The notes under the pieces: model-generated
Database searches by the model: none
What the model was told of the DNA's origin: nothing
What the model saw: only the letters and a program-made list of their open reading frames with translations
Translations under genes and position numbers: made by a program
Assembly: GCF_030253575.1 (NCBI RefSeq)
Contig: NC_080567.1
Location: 30,702,501 to 30,766,500 of the forward strand
Length of the DNA stretch: 64,000 nt
Origin: Rhododendron vialii
Taxonomy: Eukaryota > Streptophyta > Magnoliopsida > Ericales > Ericaceae
Direction of reading: 5' to 3'
In this document: piece by piece, positions 46,743-59,265 of the stretch
Layout: the number at the start of each line of letters is the position of its first letter
Position numbering within the stretch: position 1 is the stretch's first letter

Positions 46743-46889
46743 TTTGATAGCTCTGATGTCCGGATCAGTTTACGCTCACTTCAACTAATCGCGGGAGTCT
46801 TGTCCCATTGTAGGGAACCAAATTAAAGTCGGAGCAAAACTCCAAATCGTAAGCCCCTAAGTCACGGACATTAACCACTAGGTCAACCC
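46743..46889 (-). mobile_element. tRNA-derived SINE with 15-bp target duplication
   Basis: GAATACCCAACTTTT occurs at 46728-46742 and 46890-46904. On the minus strand the insert starts GGGTTGACCTAGTGGTTAAT (A box), carries GGTTCCCTACAATGGG (B-box region) and ends with the plant SINE motif AGTGAGCGTAAACTGATCCG. Confidence 0.75.
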
Positions 46890-46904
46890 GAATACCCAAC
46901 TTTT

Positions 46905-47765
46905 GTTTAGCACACGATATTTGCTAGTTTTTTTTTGTTTTTTTTTATTTTTATAAGCACGAAGTTGCTAGTTTAAAGTGCATATTTTGCTGGTGCAAGA
47001 CTTTGTTGAAATTGACAAGTCTATCTATAAGAATATACTAATCCTTTTTGTCATTGCTTTGATGCAAGTCAACCATTTGCATGTAGTGTAAATGAAAGCT
47101 GCAAAATCGCATGTAGGAAGCACTACTTTCTATTTCTCTCTTTTTGCTAAAATTTGAAACTTTTCCCCTCAGTGTACAATGATAGTGAGATTGTGACTTT
47201 ACATGGTTAAAGCAATGTGATGATTGCAAAGGACACGTGGTGCTATTTCATTGGCTCTGACCACTTGGTTTTGCTGTTGGAGCATTGGATTCTTGGAAGC
47301 ACTATGCTTGGAAATAATTTCAATTGTTGCCTGCCTTATGTCATGAAGTTTATATGATGAGGTAATAATCATGTGGTTTTTTTTTTTTAGGAGGAGTAAG
47401 AAATTCATCGATGATAAGGATGAAGTACAAAAAACACAAACCTTATAGGAAGACGGCCAACACAAAACAAAAGAAAAAAAACCTTACTCCCAAGAAAACC
47501 GCAAAAGTAACTAAACGAGCACATATTGAAGTAAAGTACCTAGCACCTGAAAAAAACGAATTGAGAATAACGAGCACATGAAGAATACTAGTGGTTGATT
47601 TGTATTATGCGTTACTATTGTTTTTCACATTTGAAAATAAACCAACAAAAGGCAAATTAAGATCAATTTTACAACTATCAATTGGAGTTGGGTCGAATCG
47701 AGCCAAAGATTCAGTTTATTCAATTTGTATTGTGAGTTGGCCCATTTGTAAGCTTGCCAATGAAT
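46905..47765. other. Intergenic, no gene seen
   Basis: AT-rich with poly-T runs; no supportable feature. Confidence 0.5.
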
Positions 47766-48047
47766 TTAGAATGGTTCGTAGTTCAACTTTTCTAACCTAC
47801 CCAATATAACCAACCCGAACTCAATCGAGACTTGTCTTGTTGGGTAACGACAATTAAGTTGCTAGGTAACGGCTAAAAAGTTGCAAAGTAAAGGCAACCA
47901 CAAATTAAATGTTGATGGCAGTGGCAGTACATGCACTAGAAACTGAGGTTCAGACTGCCTGAATAGAAATGGGTCAATTTCTATCCTTGCAGCAGAAATT
48001 TGGACCCTTCTTCACGGGCTCAGGTCCTTCTGCAGTGAAATACTACA

Positions 48048-48240
48048 ATGATTGAAGTAGAAACGTACGTACTGATCTATGCTTCAAATGTTATCAATCT
48101 TCTTACTATTGTTACGAGCAACCATGACCTTTTCAATCTAATTCTTGACTGCAAGTCCCTCCTACAACAATTGGGTGATTCACCGGGGAAGCATGTTAAG
48201 CGGAAAAGTAACAAATTAAATATGTGGAGACTTACTTGTA
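48048..48240 (+). other. RNase H-like (RVT_3) fragment in duplication A
   Basis: Encodes NLILDCKSLLQQLGDSPGKH, like the end of plant RVT_3 RNase H-like domains (LDCRSLL..L...HV.RE.N). Truncated; no intact gene. The same relic is in copy B. Confidence 0.6.
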
Positions 48241-48365
48241 CAAGACACAAGATCGCATCGTTTTTCTTTTTTACTTTCATTTCACTTATAAATACTGTTG
48301 TAAGATATCGGTTGAAATGTGACTAATATTATACCTTCTTTAACCATGTGGTTGAACACTGTAGT

Positions 48366-48901
48366 CAGGGGCGGACCCACCATAGGGCACGTGGGGTCAC
48401 GTGCCCCCACGCCCTTTTAATGTTTTTTTTCAATTTTATATATATATATATATATATATATTATATTATATTTATGTTGAATGCATGTTAGTAGTTGTCT
48501 GTTGGTGCAGTGGTAAAGTGCTTTCCTTCTAAACAAGAGGTGGTGGGTTAGTAGAAAAAAGTAGTGCGTATCTAATTTTTTATATTATTCGTGGGTTCGA
48601 ATCTACCCCACATTGCATTTGTGTACTTTTTATCCCCAAAACTGTAATAGTAGAGTTAATAATAGAAAAATAGATAATGAACATGTGATAATATTGTTTT
48701 AATGCATTTAGTCAAGGTGCGCAAGTTTGCCCAAGTATCTAATTATTAAAATAGTACATATATACTTTAAAATTGTTAATTTATCATGAATGTTAAAATT
48801 ATTTTGGAGTTAATGTGCTTAACTGTAACTTGTCTATTATGGTTACAAAAAAAATTGGTACCCCCGCTGGCCACTATGTCAAATTCCTAAGTCCGCCACT
48901 A
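48366..48901. mobile_element. hAT-like nonautonomous element, absent from copy B
   Basis: It begins CAGGGGCGGACCCACC and ends AAGTCCGCCACTA, partial inverted ends of hAT type. Near-identical 8-bp flanks (ACTGTAGT and ATTGTAGT). Copy B has uninterrupted ACTGTAGTAAACCC at the matching place, which is the empty site. Interior carries an AT run and a SINE. Confidence 0.82.
48497..48760 (+). mobile_element. SINE nested in the hAT-like element
   Basis: A box GTTGGTGCAGTGGTAAAG, B box GTGGGTTCGAATC and 3' motif CAAGGTGCGCAAGTTTGCCC mark a tRNA-derived SINE. Confidence 0.7.
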
Positions 48902-49616
48902 ATTGTAGTAAACCCTTCAAAAAAACATACCGGTGCAAATGTCATGGGCAATTAAGATCACTTGCATATTGGTTACAAATTTTTTTATTTCCTTGTTGCA
49001 TCTTATTTGTACTAGCCCGCGTTAAAAAACCTATGTGGGAGAATCAAAATAAATACATAGCAGAAAAATTACTTACTTTCTGCTATGGTGTTTAAGTCTT
49101 AAGAAATCTAGAAATCGTTTTGTTCTTGAACCAATATGTTTCACTCAACAAAACTCCCACTAATTGATTTTATGTTTCACTCAACAAAACTCCCACTAAT
49201 TGATTTTGGAGAGCAATGGGTAGGATTTCCAATCTAATCTATATAAATTTTCTTCACACATGTAACTTGATGGCAATCACAGACCTATATTAGATAGATC
49301 GGGACCCTTTTTCAATGGACACAACCCTTCATACTTCATTCCATCAAAGAAGTAATAAGACACATATTCATTAATAGTTCCAACCTTACATATGAACGGT
49401 TACTAAACCCATTCCTGAATAGCCACCATATTTATTCACAAATAGTCACCAAACATTTTCATGAATAGTCACTAATAATTTAGGTAATATTTTATTTAAA
49501 TCTAATACCCATATTTTAGTTATGAACATAAATACTATAAAATATAAATATGATTGATATGGCATGTGAGCCACATAAATAAACTCCAACACGCATCTCT
49601 TTCTCGATCGGGCCGG

Positions 49617-50485
49617 CTACGCTGCAGTAACATTAATATTCATGAACCCAAATTCACAATGCCCAGGCCTGCCGCAAATGAACAAGTTGTGTCCCCGGAC
49701 AAGCGCTACATGATCCTTTCCTGAGGTAAATACTGTGGCACCGGCCGGGACCTTGCAATTGATGAAGTCGCTACTCTCCTTCACGACCACCACGTTGTGA
49801 AGCTTCGGGTTGTAATTGAACACTACAATACAAACAATTTTAAAACACGAATTAAGAAACACACGCTTTTAAGTTGTTATTCCATTTCCAACACCCAACG
49901 GCATGGCTTAACAAATTCTAACTAAACACTCATCCAGAATGATGCGACAAAAATAACACGTATACGAAAATATTTTTCTAGATTAGATTACAAGTGACGT
50001 TACTAAATTTCTTTCTTTTTTTTTTTCCACGTTACCTTTTAGAAATAATTCATGACTTGTCGATTATTACTATATCGTACTAGGTTTTCTATACACATTC
50101 ATAGAAAACTATCCTGAAAACTACCATAAATAATGTAGGTACGATTTTGAGTACTTTGGGCCACTTCCAGAACGAATCTAGTTCGGGTACATTTTGCGAA
50201 CATCTTAGTATTTCTTTACGAATACTATGTCCTTAAAAATTCGATTACTCGTATAAAAGTGACAGCCACGGGAGATAATTATCGTTACTTACCAAGGGTG
50301 TCTTCGGCTTTGAAGCTCTTGCCATTGGGCCAGTCGTTCACATCAAAGGCCCAACCCTTGGCATTTCCCACTATGAAGCTAGCTGCTTCAGCCGTCTCAC
50401 CGTTGAACAGTGCCACTGCGCACAACACCAATGCCGCTGCGGCAGCCACCGTGAAAATTGCATTGCCTCTTCCCCGGTGAAACAT
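49617..50485 (-). CDS. Plantacyanin 1 (basic blue copper protein)
   Basis: Two exons, 50485-50293 and 49822-49617, in frame, 132 residues. Signal peptide (IFTVAAAAALVLCAVALF) with cleavage near AEAA, then the cupredoxin fold: ASFIVGNAKGWAFDVNDWP, H73 (LHNVVVV), C87, C114, H119 and C120. H73, C114 and H119 are the copper ligands; C87 and C120 form the disulphide. Typical plantacyanins have an axial Met five residues after the second His (GHCxxGM); here that place is Phe124, with Met125 next, because the motif reads CEFGFMNI. Plantacyanins are small secreted proteins of cell wall and pollen tract. An in-frame ATG at 50512 is less likely than 50485, since copy 2 starts at MFHQGRG. Confidence 0.93.
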
Positions 50486-51095
50486 CCTGTACGACACTAC
50501 GACTGTATACATGAAGCTTGCAACAAATTACAGAGGAATTAAACAAGAAAAGACTGATCACTACCTGAGACTTTTTTTTTTTGTGCTTCATGGGTTACAA
50601 GACACATTTCTAGGAAGGGGTGGTGGTCCATTTATTTATAGGGGCTGGCTAGCTGGTATTTTGAATATTAGTCCTGACAATGTGGGTCCCAATCATTAAA
50701 TGCATCGGTGGTGCAGAGTATTTCCCAAAATTACCTTTTTTTAGAGTGTTAATTAACGTACTATAGTTGTGGCTATAAATCTTTTTGAATGGATAATAGC
50801 TTCAAATTCTGTTGCAGATCATAGGTTTTAGATTTTAGTAGAAGAGATACACTTGTTTACTAGCTGTGAGATTACAATTAAGCTAAAGTAAAAATTGGTA
50901 TTGTTTACTGCAAAAAATTAGCTTCTAATATGATTTTTAAAGTCTAAAATCTGATTTGAAAATCACCCCAAACATAGCTAAGTTCGCTAAGTTAACTATA
51001 TTCGATCGACCTAATTTTTACAGGGTTTGTTGTCAGCGTCAAGCTCTACATATATAGTAAACGGCTTAGATCACATTTTCAGACTTAGGACAATG

Positions 51096-51440
51096 TCCGT
51101 TTTTTAGTCACAGCCACCCTAAACACCACAGGCCCCTCATTTCCACTATAGATGATGAGTTGGAAGTCGGTGACAATAAACCTCGAATGGAAAAGAAGAA
51201 GCAGACAACTAGAGCCACTCATAGAAAATCCCCGCCAAATTTGTTGTGAAGAGATCCTTCACTTCATTTGGAGGGGTCATTATCGATACCATATGATCTT
51301 CCTTGGTTAGCGCCCATTTTATCTAATTTATCCGCCCCCTTTGTGAATAGATATCAAGGCTTCATAGTCAAACTTAGGAGTGATTGGTAAGGCTATCTCC
51401 AATGGCATAATCAAATTTGAAAAATCAAAAGTTGTCACAT
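51096..51440. other. Spacer between duplication A and the 51441 element
   Basis: No gene seen. Its right end (AATGGCATAATCAAA) resembles sequence at 54618 on the far side of the element. Confidence 0.5.
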
Positions 51441-51913
51441 CTGTAACGCCCCGAATTTTGGAAATATTAATTTAATAAATTTTCAACATTTATTAAATAT
51501 AAATTCAGTACAAACTAAATTCTCCTTAATTTCAAAGTACATTTAACAAATATGATAGGAAGGGCACTAAGGTAAATTCTACTCCTTGCGTCGTTCTTCT
51601 TCATTGGCAAGTCTCTTAGCAGTACCATACTCCTCTAGTTGGCTGGTAAACTCTGTTTGTCACCTAGGTCTGGCATAAAATGCCAGAGCCACAAAAATAG
51701 CACCATGAGCTTTTAAGCTCAGTAGCTAACCCTACCGATATGTCCCATACACTAACAAAAATAGCATATAACAGTTTATCATTTCGCAAAAATTTCACAT
51801 CACAAAGGTAAACAGAGGTGTCAGTGTCCTTTCAGAGTTATCGTAACGTATCGTAAATCGTGTCATCATTTTTCAAGTATTGATTTCACTTTCCATTATA
51901 TCTCCTTGAGCAC

Positions 51914-52216
51914 TTGGTTCCACTAACCATCTTTCAGACTCCATCGGGCTCCCAGACTAATTTTTTCTACCAAAAAACATTGATTCCGCTAACTATCTTT
52001 CAGATTCTATCAGGCTCTCAGGCTTACACATGCGCACCTGAGCCATGATTCCGCTAACCATCTTTCAGATTCCATCAGGTTCTCATGCTCACACACGCAC
52101 ACCCGAGCTATGATTCCGTTAACCATCTTTCAGATTTCATCGGATTCTCATGCTCACACACACACCCGAGTCATAATTCTGCTAACCATTCTTTCAGATT
52201 CTATCGGATTCTCATG
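51914..52216. repeat. 65-bp tandem repeat, about five copies
   Basis: The core TTCCGCTAACCATCTTTCAG recurs at about 51917, 51983, 52048, 52113 and 52176, followed by ATTCTATCGG and CACACACCCGAG stretches. Confidence 0.9.
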
Positions 52217-53240
52217 ACAATTATTAATCTTTTCACATTTAATTTTATTTTTACTTTTTGTATTTCACTTCTCGTTTCTCGTTTCTCGTGTCTCATAATC
52301 ATATATCATTTTCTTGTGTCTCATAATCATGTATCATTTTCTCGCGTTCACATTATTCTTTCAAAACTTGCTACAATCATGCGATAATAATAAATCACTA
52401 ATTTCATGCATTTCAATTTTCGACAACAATTGAAATTATAACATCACAACTTATCAACAAACATGCAATTAATTAAGCATTACAACGATAAATTCAACTT
52501 TTCAACTTAAACAATTTAATCATGTGATATCATAAAAATAATAAATAAATAGTTAAACATATAGCACAGCAACATTATACTTAGGTGAGCAGATAGGAGG
52601 TTTTTACCGTTCTTCTTGGCGGTAGCGGGTTACAGATTCGTCGGGTTGAAACGGAGTGACGTCGCCTTGGTTGGAATTTGATGAAAAGAACAAGGAAGAA
52701 AAGAACAACTTTTAGATTTTGGAATTTAAAGATCGAATGGTGGTTTTGCGTGGTGGTGGAAAGGTGGCAAGGTAGTGGTGCTTGGAATTTATTTATTTTT
52801 CCTCTTCTCTCTCTCTCTTGGCCGACTCTCTTTCTGTCCCTCACTTTCCCTCTCTTTAAATAAATGCAAGAACAAGGAAGAAAAGAATGAAGAAGTGACG
52901 TGTGAGTTGGTGTGCATGGGTGTGAGGCTATTTATACTAGTGAACCTAGAATCTAGGTCATATCTAGGAAATCAAATCAAATCAAATCTAGATCATAATA
53001 TTATATAATCTAATAATATCTAAACATAATCTTATATTATATAATAATATCTAGTAAAATCTAAAACAAATCTTAATAAATCTACGTATATCTAATATGA
53101 TTCTTTCCAAAATATTCTTTGAACCTTACGGCTTTCCTTCTCGTTGGGACTCGTGCCTCACTCCCGAGCCACGATGTTGTTAATAGGGTTGGGGTGATAT
53201 CTGTAAAATAGAAATTGATAGATACACAAAAAATACTCTA

Positions 53241-53455
53241 CTCCCTCCGTCCCTAAATAAGTGTCCGACGCGCAAAACTAGGCTTTACAAAACATGCATA
53301 TTTTTTATTAAAAAATTTAATTTTTTTTCATAATCTAATAGAACTCATTGCTATCTATTGATTTGTGAAAAAAAATTAATTTTTTTAATGAAACAAATGC
53401 ATCTTTTTGAAGGCCTAGTTTTGCGCGCCGGACACTTATTTAGGGACGGAGGGAG
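53241..53455. mobile_element. Stowaway MITE, 215 bp
   Basis: CTCCCTCCGTCCCTAAATAA and its inverted copy at the right end, with TA on both sides. The TIRs extend about 48 bp (through CGCGCAAAACTAGGC). Nested in the 51441 element. Confidence 0.93.
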
Positions 53456-54176
53456 TAATTTTTATAAATCTTAAGTCATGAGTTAGTAGCGGCTCGCTTA
53501 ATGTTAATTCCTTAATTTATATAACTACCCAACTGAATTTGTCTACGTGAATAATATTACTACATTCATAGCATTTTTTTTTTGAAGAGCCGATCTCATT
53601 TGGGAAATATCTGCCGACATTGCCAAGCCTTAGAAAAATATCTGGTTGACAGTCTAAATGCGTGCAATTCCTGAAAGGTTACGCTGTCCAAACTTCGTTC
53701 TCAGAATTTTTTTCTAAACTTTACTGTAGACTAGGAAAAAAATGTTTTGGATCTAACCGCGGTGTCAGTATTTCAAGAATTTTTTTTCAATAGTCATATT
53801 TTTAATTTTTTAGGTGAATATTGGGTTATCACACAAGTATGGGTTCATAGCCAAATCCTTAGGGGTCTTAAGGGTTTTGTACAATAGTATCAAGAGCAAA
53901 ATCTGCTCCAATCTCTTCCACTCACATTTCGACACTCATACACTAGGGTTCTAGATTTATTTTTTCAAGTCTTAATTAGGTTTTAATGCAAGAATCAAAT
54001 AGTACAATAAGATCTAGGATTTCAATCTAGGTTTAGGCTTTCTTGGAGGAAAAGAATTTGTACTACAAATCTTAGTATTAACTACAAGATCAATTCCTAG
54101 ATTTCTCTCCTTATCTACATGTACGTACTTGACATGTCTCTCCCAAATCTCTCCTAGATTTTTCAAATCTTTTCCG

Positions 54177-54292
<116 letters not shown>

Positions 54293-54565
54293 AGATCTCT
54301 TCTAGATTCACCCATAATATCTTTTCTAGATTTTTAGGATCATGAGCCTAAGGCTAGGGTTCTATAATAGTTGGATACAAGGATATCAAGATATGAAAAA
54401 ATCCTATCCTATCAAAGGGTTTTTAATGCCTAGCTCCTAGAGTTAAATTATAATAATACAATCACTTTAATAAATGATAAAATAATTTTTAATAAAAGAA
54501 TTATAACAAAATATTTAATTTTATTCAAAAAAAAAATTGACGTGAAAATTCGGGTCGTTACTCAG

Positions 54566-55473
54566 CTTTTAATTATCCATTTAAGAGTTTGCTAAGGTTG
54601 GCAATGTAGAGGTCTAAAATGACATAATCAAAATTGGATAATCAAAACTTGTCACATCATATTTTCAAATTACAAAAAACTAAAAACTGTGAAAATTTTA
54701 TTTTTATACAAGAAAAGCTTTTAAAAACAAGCAGTTATTATTCAAAAAATGAACAATTTTTTTTTTGGTATAAAAACTACTTTTGAAAAGCAATTAGAAA
54801 AACAAATTTTGGGATTAAAAAAAACTACTGTATTTTTTAGTAAAATATTTTTTTAAAACATTATTGAGAGAGAGAGAGAGAAAGTTTTTGTGTAGTGATG
54901 ATTGTATTTGATTAAGAATGAAAGCCTCTTCTCGTACCCCCCCTGACACACCCCCTCCCCCGGCCCCACCACCTTTCCCCCCTTTGCCCCTCCTCCCCTC
55001 CTTTTTCGATTTTTTTTCTTTTTACTTTGATTAGTTTTTTTTTTGTTTTTTAAAAGTAAATAATTACTGTTTTTTTTTTACTTTTACTAATTTTTTTATA
55101 CTTTTAAAATACTTTAATTACCGGTTTAGTTTTTTTTTAACTTTTACTAGTTTTTTTTCTTTTCAAAGACTTTAATTACTGTTTTTGTTTTTTTTTTTAA
55201 CTTTTAACTTTTACTATTTTTTTGTTTTACTTTTACTAGTTTTTTGTTTTACTGAATGTGTGGTTGTAATTGAAGATAAAAAGAAAATTTAAATGAGTGG
55301 TTATAGTTGAAGATAAAAAAAAATCTGAACAAGTGGTTAGAAATAAAATAGATAAAAGATATAAATAAAAACAAAATTAATGAATTCAATAACATAAAAG
55401 AATTATAAAATTTTAATAAGAGTAAAAAAATAAGAGTAAAATTTCAATAACATAAAAAAATTTATTCACGTTT
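54566..55473. other. AT-rich low-complexity region
   Basis: T-rich with repeated TTTTTACTTTTACTAG-type units at 55060-55250 and a C-rich patch at 54938-55000. No gene. Confidence 0.5.
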
Positions 55474-56640
55474 ATAATATTAAATAATTTGAAAATACAT
55501 ATAAAGAGAAAAAAAATAAGTGTTCCGATTTTTAATTCATTTGAACCGGTGCGAAAATCTTATTTTTCTTATCATCTCATCCTAAATGGTCGTAATAAAT
55601 TTTTGACTCTAAGGCATTTCAATGAGCACCCTAAGAGAGACCTGTAACTAAATAAGGAACCTTAGGATACTTGTTGAACGGTCTTAGAGCTAAAAATTCA
55701 TTATGACTATTGAAGATAAAATGATAAAAAAAATAAGATCTTTGCACCGATTCAACCGGATTGAAAATTGGAACACTTAAATAATATAAAATAAATAAAA
55801 ATGAAAAAAGATATAAAAGTTATTAAGTAAATAAATGAGAAATAAAAAATAGGTTGATTACTTACGTATATAATATTAAATAATTTAAAAATACATATAA
55901 AGAGTAAAAAAATAAGTATTCTGATTTTTAATTCGTTTGAACCGGTGTAAGGATCTTATTTTTCTTATCATTTCATCATAAATGGTTGTAATAAATTTTT
56001 GGCTCTAAGACTTTTCAATGAGCACCTTAAGAGAGACCTGAAAGTAAATAAAGAACCTTAGGATACTTGTTGAACGGTCTTAGAGCTAAAAATTCATTAT
56101 GACTATTGAAGATAAAATGATTAAAAAAATAAGATCTTTGCACCGATTCAACCAGAATGAAAATTGAAACACTTAAATAATATTAAATAAATAAAAATGA
56201 AAAAAGATATAAAAGTTATTAAGTAAATAAATAAGAAATAAAATAAGAAAATGCCGTGGGTTGAATTATTGGCGGGTATAATATTAAATAATTTAAAAAT
56301 ACATATAAAGAGTAAAAAAATAAGTGTTTCGATTTTTAATTCGTTTGAACCGGTGCGAAGATCTTATTTTTCTTATCATTTCATCCTAAATAGTCGTAAT
56401 GAATTTTTGGCTCTAAAGCTTTTCAACGAGCACCCTAAGAAAGACCTGAAACTAAATAATAAGTCTTAGGGTACTTGTTGAAAGGCCTTCGAGCAAAAAA
56501 TTCATTATGATCACTGAAGACAAAAAGACAAAAAAAATAAGATCTTTGCATCGATTCAATCGGATTGAAAATTGGAACACTTAAATAATATTAAATAAAT
56601 AAAAATGAAAAAAGATATAAAAGTTATTAAGTAAATAAAA
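55474..56640. repeat. Tandem array of three palindromic units of about 400 bp
   Basis: The marker GTTCCGATTTTTAATTC recurs at about 55521, 55915 and 56324 (periods about 394 and 409). Each unit is an inverted repeat: GAACCGGTGCGAAAATCTTA near the left and AAGATCTTTGCACCGATTCA near the right. This looks like head-to-tail amplification of a MITE with its flank. Confidence 0.88.
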
Positions 56641-56756
56641 TAAAAAAAAATGCCGTGGGTTGGGTGAATTGCCCGGAGGTATTTTGGTCTGGGAGGTGGG
56701 GTCGGGCAGGGGGTGGTGTCGGGGGGGGGCGCGCAAAGAGAATTACTTAAGAATAT

Positions 56757-58560
56757 GTGAAAGGGTCTCCTCTATCTCTCTCTAGAATGAGCTGTCCCGT
56801 AACACCCTTTCCCTCCACTCCTGATTCTAACCCCGAATCCACGGAAGAAGCGGGTCACCTTGAAAGGAGCACGAAGAAAATCATGAGTGATCACCCCGCT
56901 AACTCGAATTTTTTGGAAATCTGTCCCATGGAATCAAAGAACGAAGGCCAATCCGTTGGACTACCGGGGATTTCACAACTAGAGGATACTCCTATGGAAC
57001 CTCAAAGGGAGGTTCGTTTGACCATAAAGGAGATCCCAAAACCGGCTGAAAAGGCCAGATCCTTCAAAGCAATACTTCTAAACGAAAGTAAATCAATGGA
57101 AGGCCCTGAGACATTTCAAGCTGATTTTGAAGATAGCAGCGATGATGAAGACATGGAGATACAGGATCCTCCCACGACCAAATACAGAATCAAAGTGAAT
57201 TTCTCAAAAGATCACCTGAAAAGGATCAGGCAGCAATACAAAAACTGTCTAATCATCAAATTGCTTAGAAAGAACATGGGATTTAAAACTCTCATGTCAA
57301 GAATTTCAGCGCTATGGAATCTCGATGGGCTATTCACCCCGGTGGATCTTGGACTAGGGTTCTACCTAATTCGCTTTGAAATGAAAAAATATTACAACAA
57401 AGTTTACACAGGAGCCATGGGTGATTCAAGATCACTACCTTACCGTTCGGAAGTGGCAACCCGATTTCAAAGCTGATAAAGCCACAGCAATCAAAACTGC
57501 TGTTTGGATAAGATTTCCCTTTCTACCTTATGAATATTATGGCGAAGAATCTTTATTTGAGATTGCAAAAGAATTGGGGAAACCGCTCAAAGTCGATATC
57601 AACACAATTGAAGGAATTCGAGTTAGCTATGCTCGTGTCTGTGTTGAGTTGGATATGAGCCAAGCCTTTGAAGTTTCTGTTGCCATTAGAAATGAAGATT
57701 ATTTAATTGAGTATGAGCATATTCATTTAATCTGCTTTGAATGTGGCAGGGTAGGCCATCGGAAAGAATCATGCAACTCCAGAATCGGTCCGATCAACCA
57801 AACCGCCGGCGAGAATCCAACCGTTGCATCTTCTGAATCATCTACTGCAAAAGCTGTAAGATTCAACGGTAACCCGGTGCCAGAGAAAACTGAGGAGATC
57901 GGGTATGTCGAGTGGACGGCCGTGAACCGGAGGACAACAAAAAAGAATGGACCCACTGGTAATGGCCCATAAGGCCCAAAACGAGTGCAAGCCCAAAATG
58001 GCAAAGGACCGGCCCAAAGTGTGAGCATAAATAAAAATAAGGAAAAATGACGACCCAGAACGTGTTCGGGCCTACAATACAAGCCCAAGGAGAATCACAA
58101 AGACCAAGTCTCAATCCAACAAGAAAAAAGGGAAGGCTCATCTAAACAAGCATCAAATGGTAATGCTCAGAAAAAACCAGATCATCAACCAGGTTTTAGG
58201 TATGAATTTAATCCTCTATTGAGGAAGAAGAAGAATAATACTACTCAGGATACTGTTACGAAAGATATGGGAGGAAGCCCACAAAAGAAAAACCAGCCCA
58301 TCAAGCCCAACTATAGCCCAATTGGGGGGATATATGGAAATCGTTCTTGATATCCCCAACCCTAATACATCCTCAAACATCCAGCTGCCTCCTACTGAGA
58401 ACGCAAACCCTCACTCTATTCCGAAAAAGAACACACAACAAAAGAAACCATCAGATATCCTAACCTACCATGAGCTCGCCAGGAATTCTGAGGGCTGCGG
58501 CGAGCTAGCTACCACAAGGTGAACATGTGGATCGAACTAGAGAACAAAGCTGCTCACCTA
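56757..58560 (+). mobile_element. LINE ORF1 (DUF4283 + CCHC zinc knuckle), 3'-truncated
   Basis: Two overlapping frames (56757-57476, then from about 57421 to 57972) form an L1-clade ORF1, broken by a frame change near 57415. DUF4283 region: ISALWNLDGLFTPVDLG, FYLIRFE, then LTVRKWQPDF. Zinc knuckle CFECGRVGHRKESC at 57733-57774 fits C-x2-C-x4-H-x4-C. The rest of ORF1 (rich in Lys, Pro, Asn) continues in pieces to about 58520. ORF2 is missing: the element stops at the left edge of duplication B. Confidence 0.88.
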
Positions 58561-58836
58561 GTAGAATGGTTCATAGTTCAAGTTCTAACCTACCCTATAA
58601 CCAACCCGAACTCAATCCAGACTTGTCTTGTTGGGTTACGGTAACCAAGTTGCTGGGTAACGGTTAAAAAATTGCTGGGTAACAACAACCACAAATTAAA
58701 TGTTGATGTCAGTATAGCACACCAAAAATTGAAATTCAGACTGCCTGAATAGAAATGGGTCAATTTCTGTACTTGCAGCAAAATTTGGACCCTTCTTCAC
58801 CTTGGGCTCAAGGTCCTTCTGCAGTGAAATACCACA

Positions 58837-59030
58837 ATGGTGGAAGTAGAAACGTACATACTAATCTATGCTTCAAATGTTATCAATCTTCTAACTAATG
58901 TTACGAGCAACCATTACCTTTTCAATCTAATTCTTGACTGCAAGTCCCTCCTACAACAACTGGGTGATCCACCGGTGAAGTATGTCACGCGAGAAAGCAA
59001 CAAATGTGTGGACTTAGATTGCATCGTTTT
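58837..59030 (+). other. RNase H-like (RVT_3) fragment in duplication B
   Basis: NLILDCKSLLQQLGDPPVKY followed by RESNKC: the same relic as 48048-48240, slightly closer to the RVT_3 consensus. Not a gene. Confidence 0.6.
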
Positions 59031-59265
59031 TCATTTTTACTTGCATTTCACTTATAAAATACTGTAGTAAGATATCGGTCGAAATGTGACTAATATTATA
59101 CCTTCTTTAGCCATGTGGTTAAACACTGTAGTAAACCCTTAAAAAGAACATACTGCAAATGTCACGGGCAATTAAGATCACTTGCATATTGGTTACAAAA
59201 TCTTTTTATTTCTTTGTTGCATCTTATTTGTACTAGCCATGGCCTCTCTTTCTTGATCGGGCCGG

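Larger units (their letters stand above)
47766..51095 (+). repeat. Segmental duplication, copy A (plantacyanin 1)
   Basis: Matches 58561-60868 in the same orientation from AGAATGGTTC through the plantacyanin gene to about TTAGATCACATTTT. The identity is high in gene and intron. Copy A is longer because of the insert at 48366-48901 and about 560 bp at 49017-49590 that copy B lacks. Copy B has about 150 bp (near 60317-60470) that copy A lacks. Confidence 0.93.

Noticed and set aside
50285-50512. Upstream in-frame ATG of plantacyanin 1 at 50512
   Set aside because: The paralogue starts at MFHQGRG, so 50485 is the likelier start.
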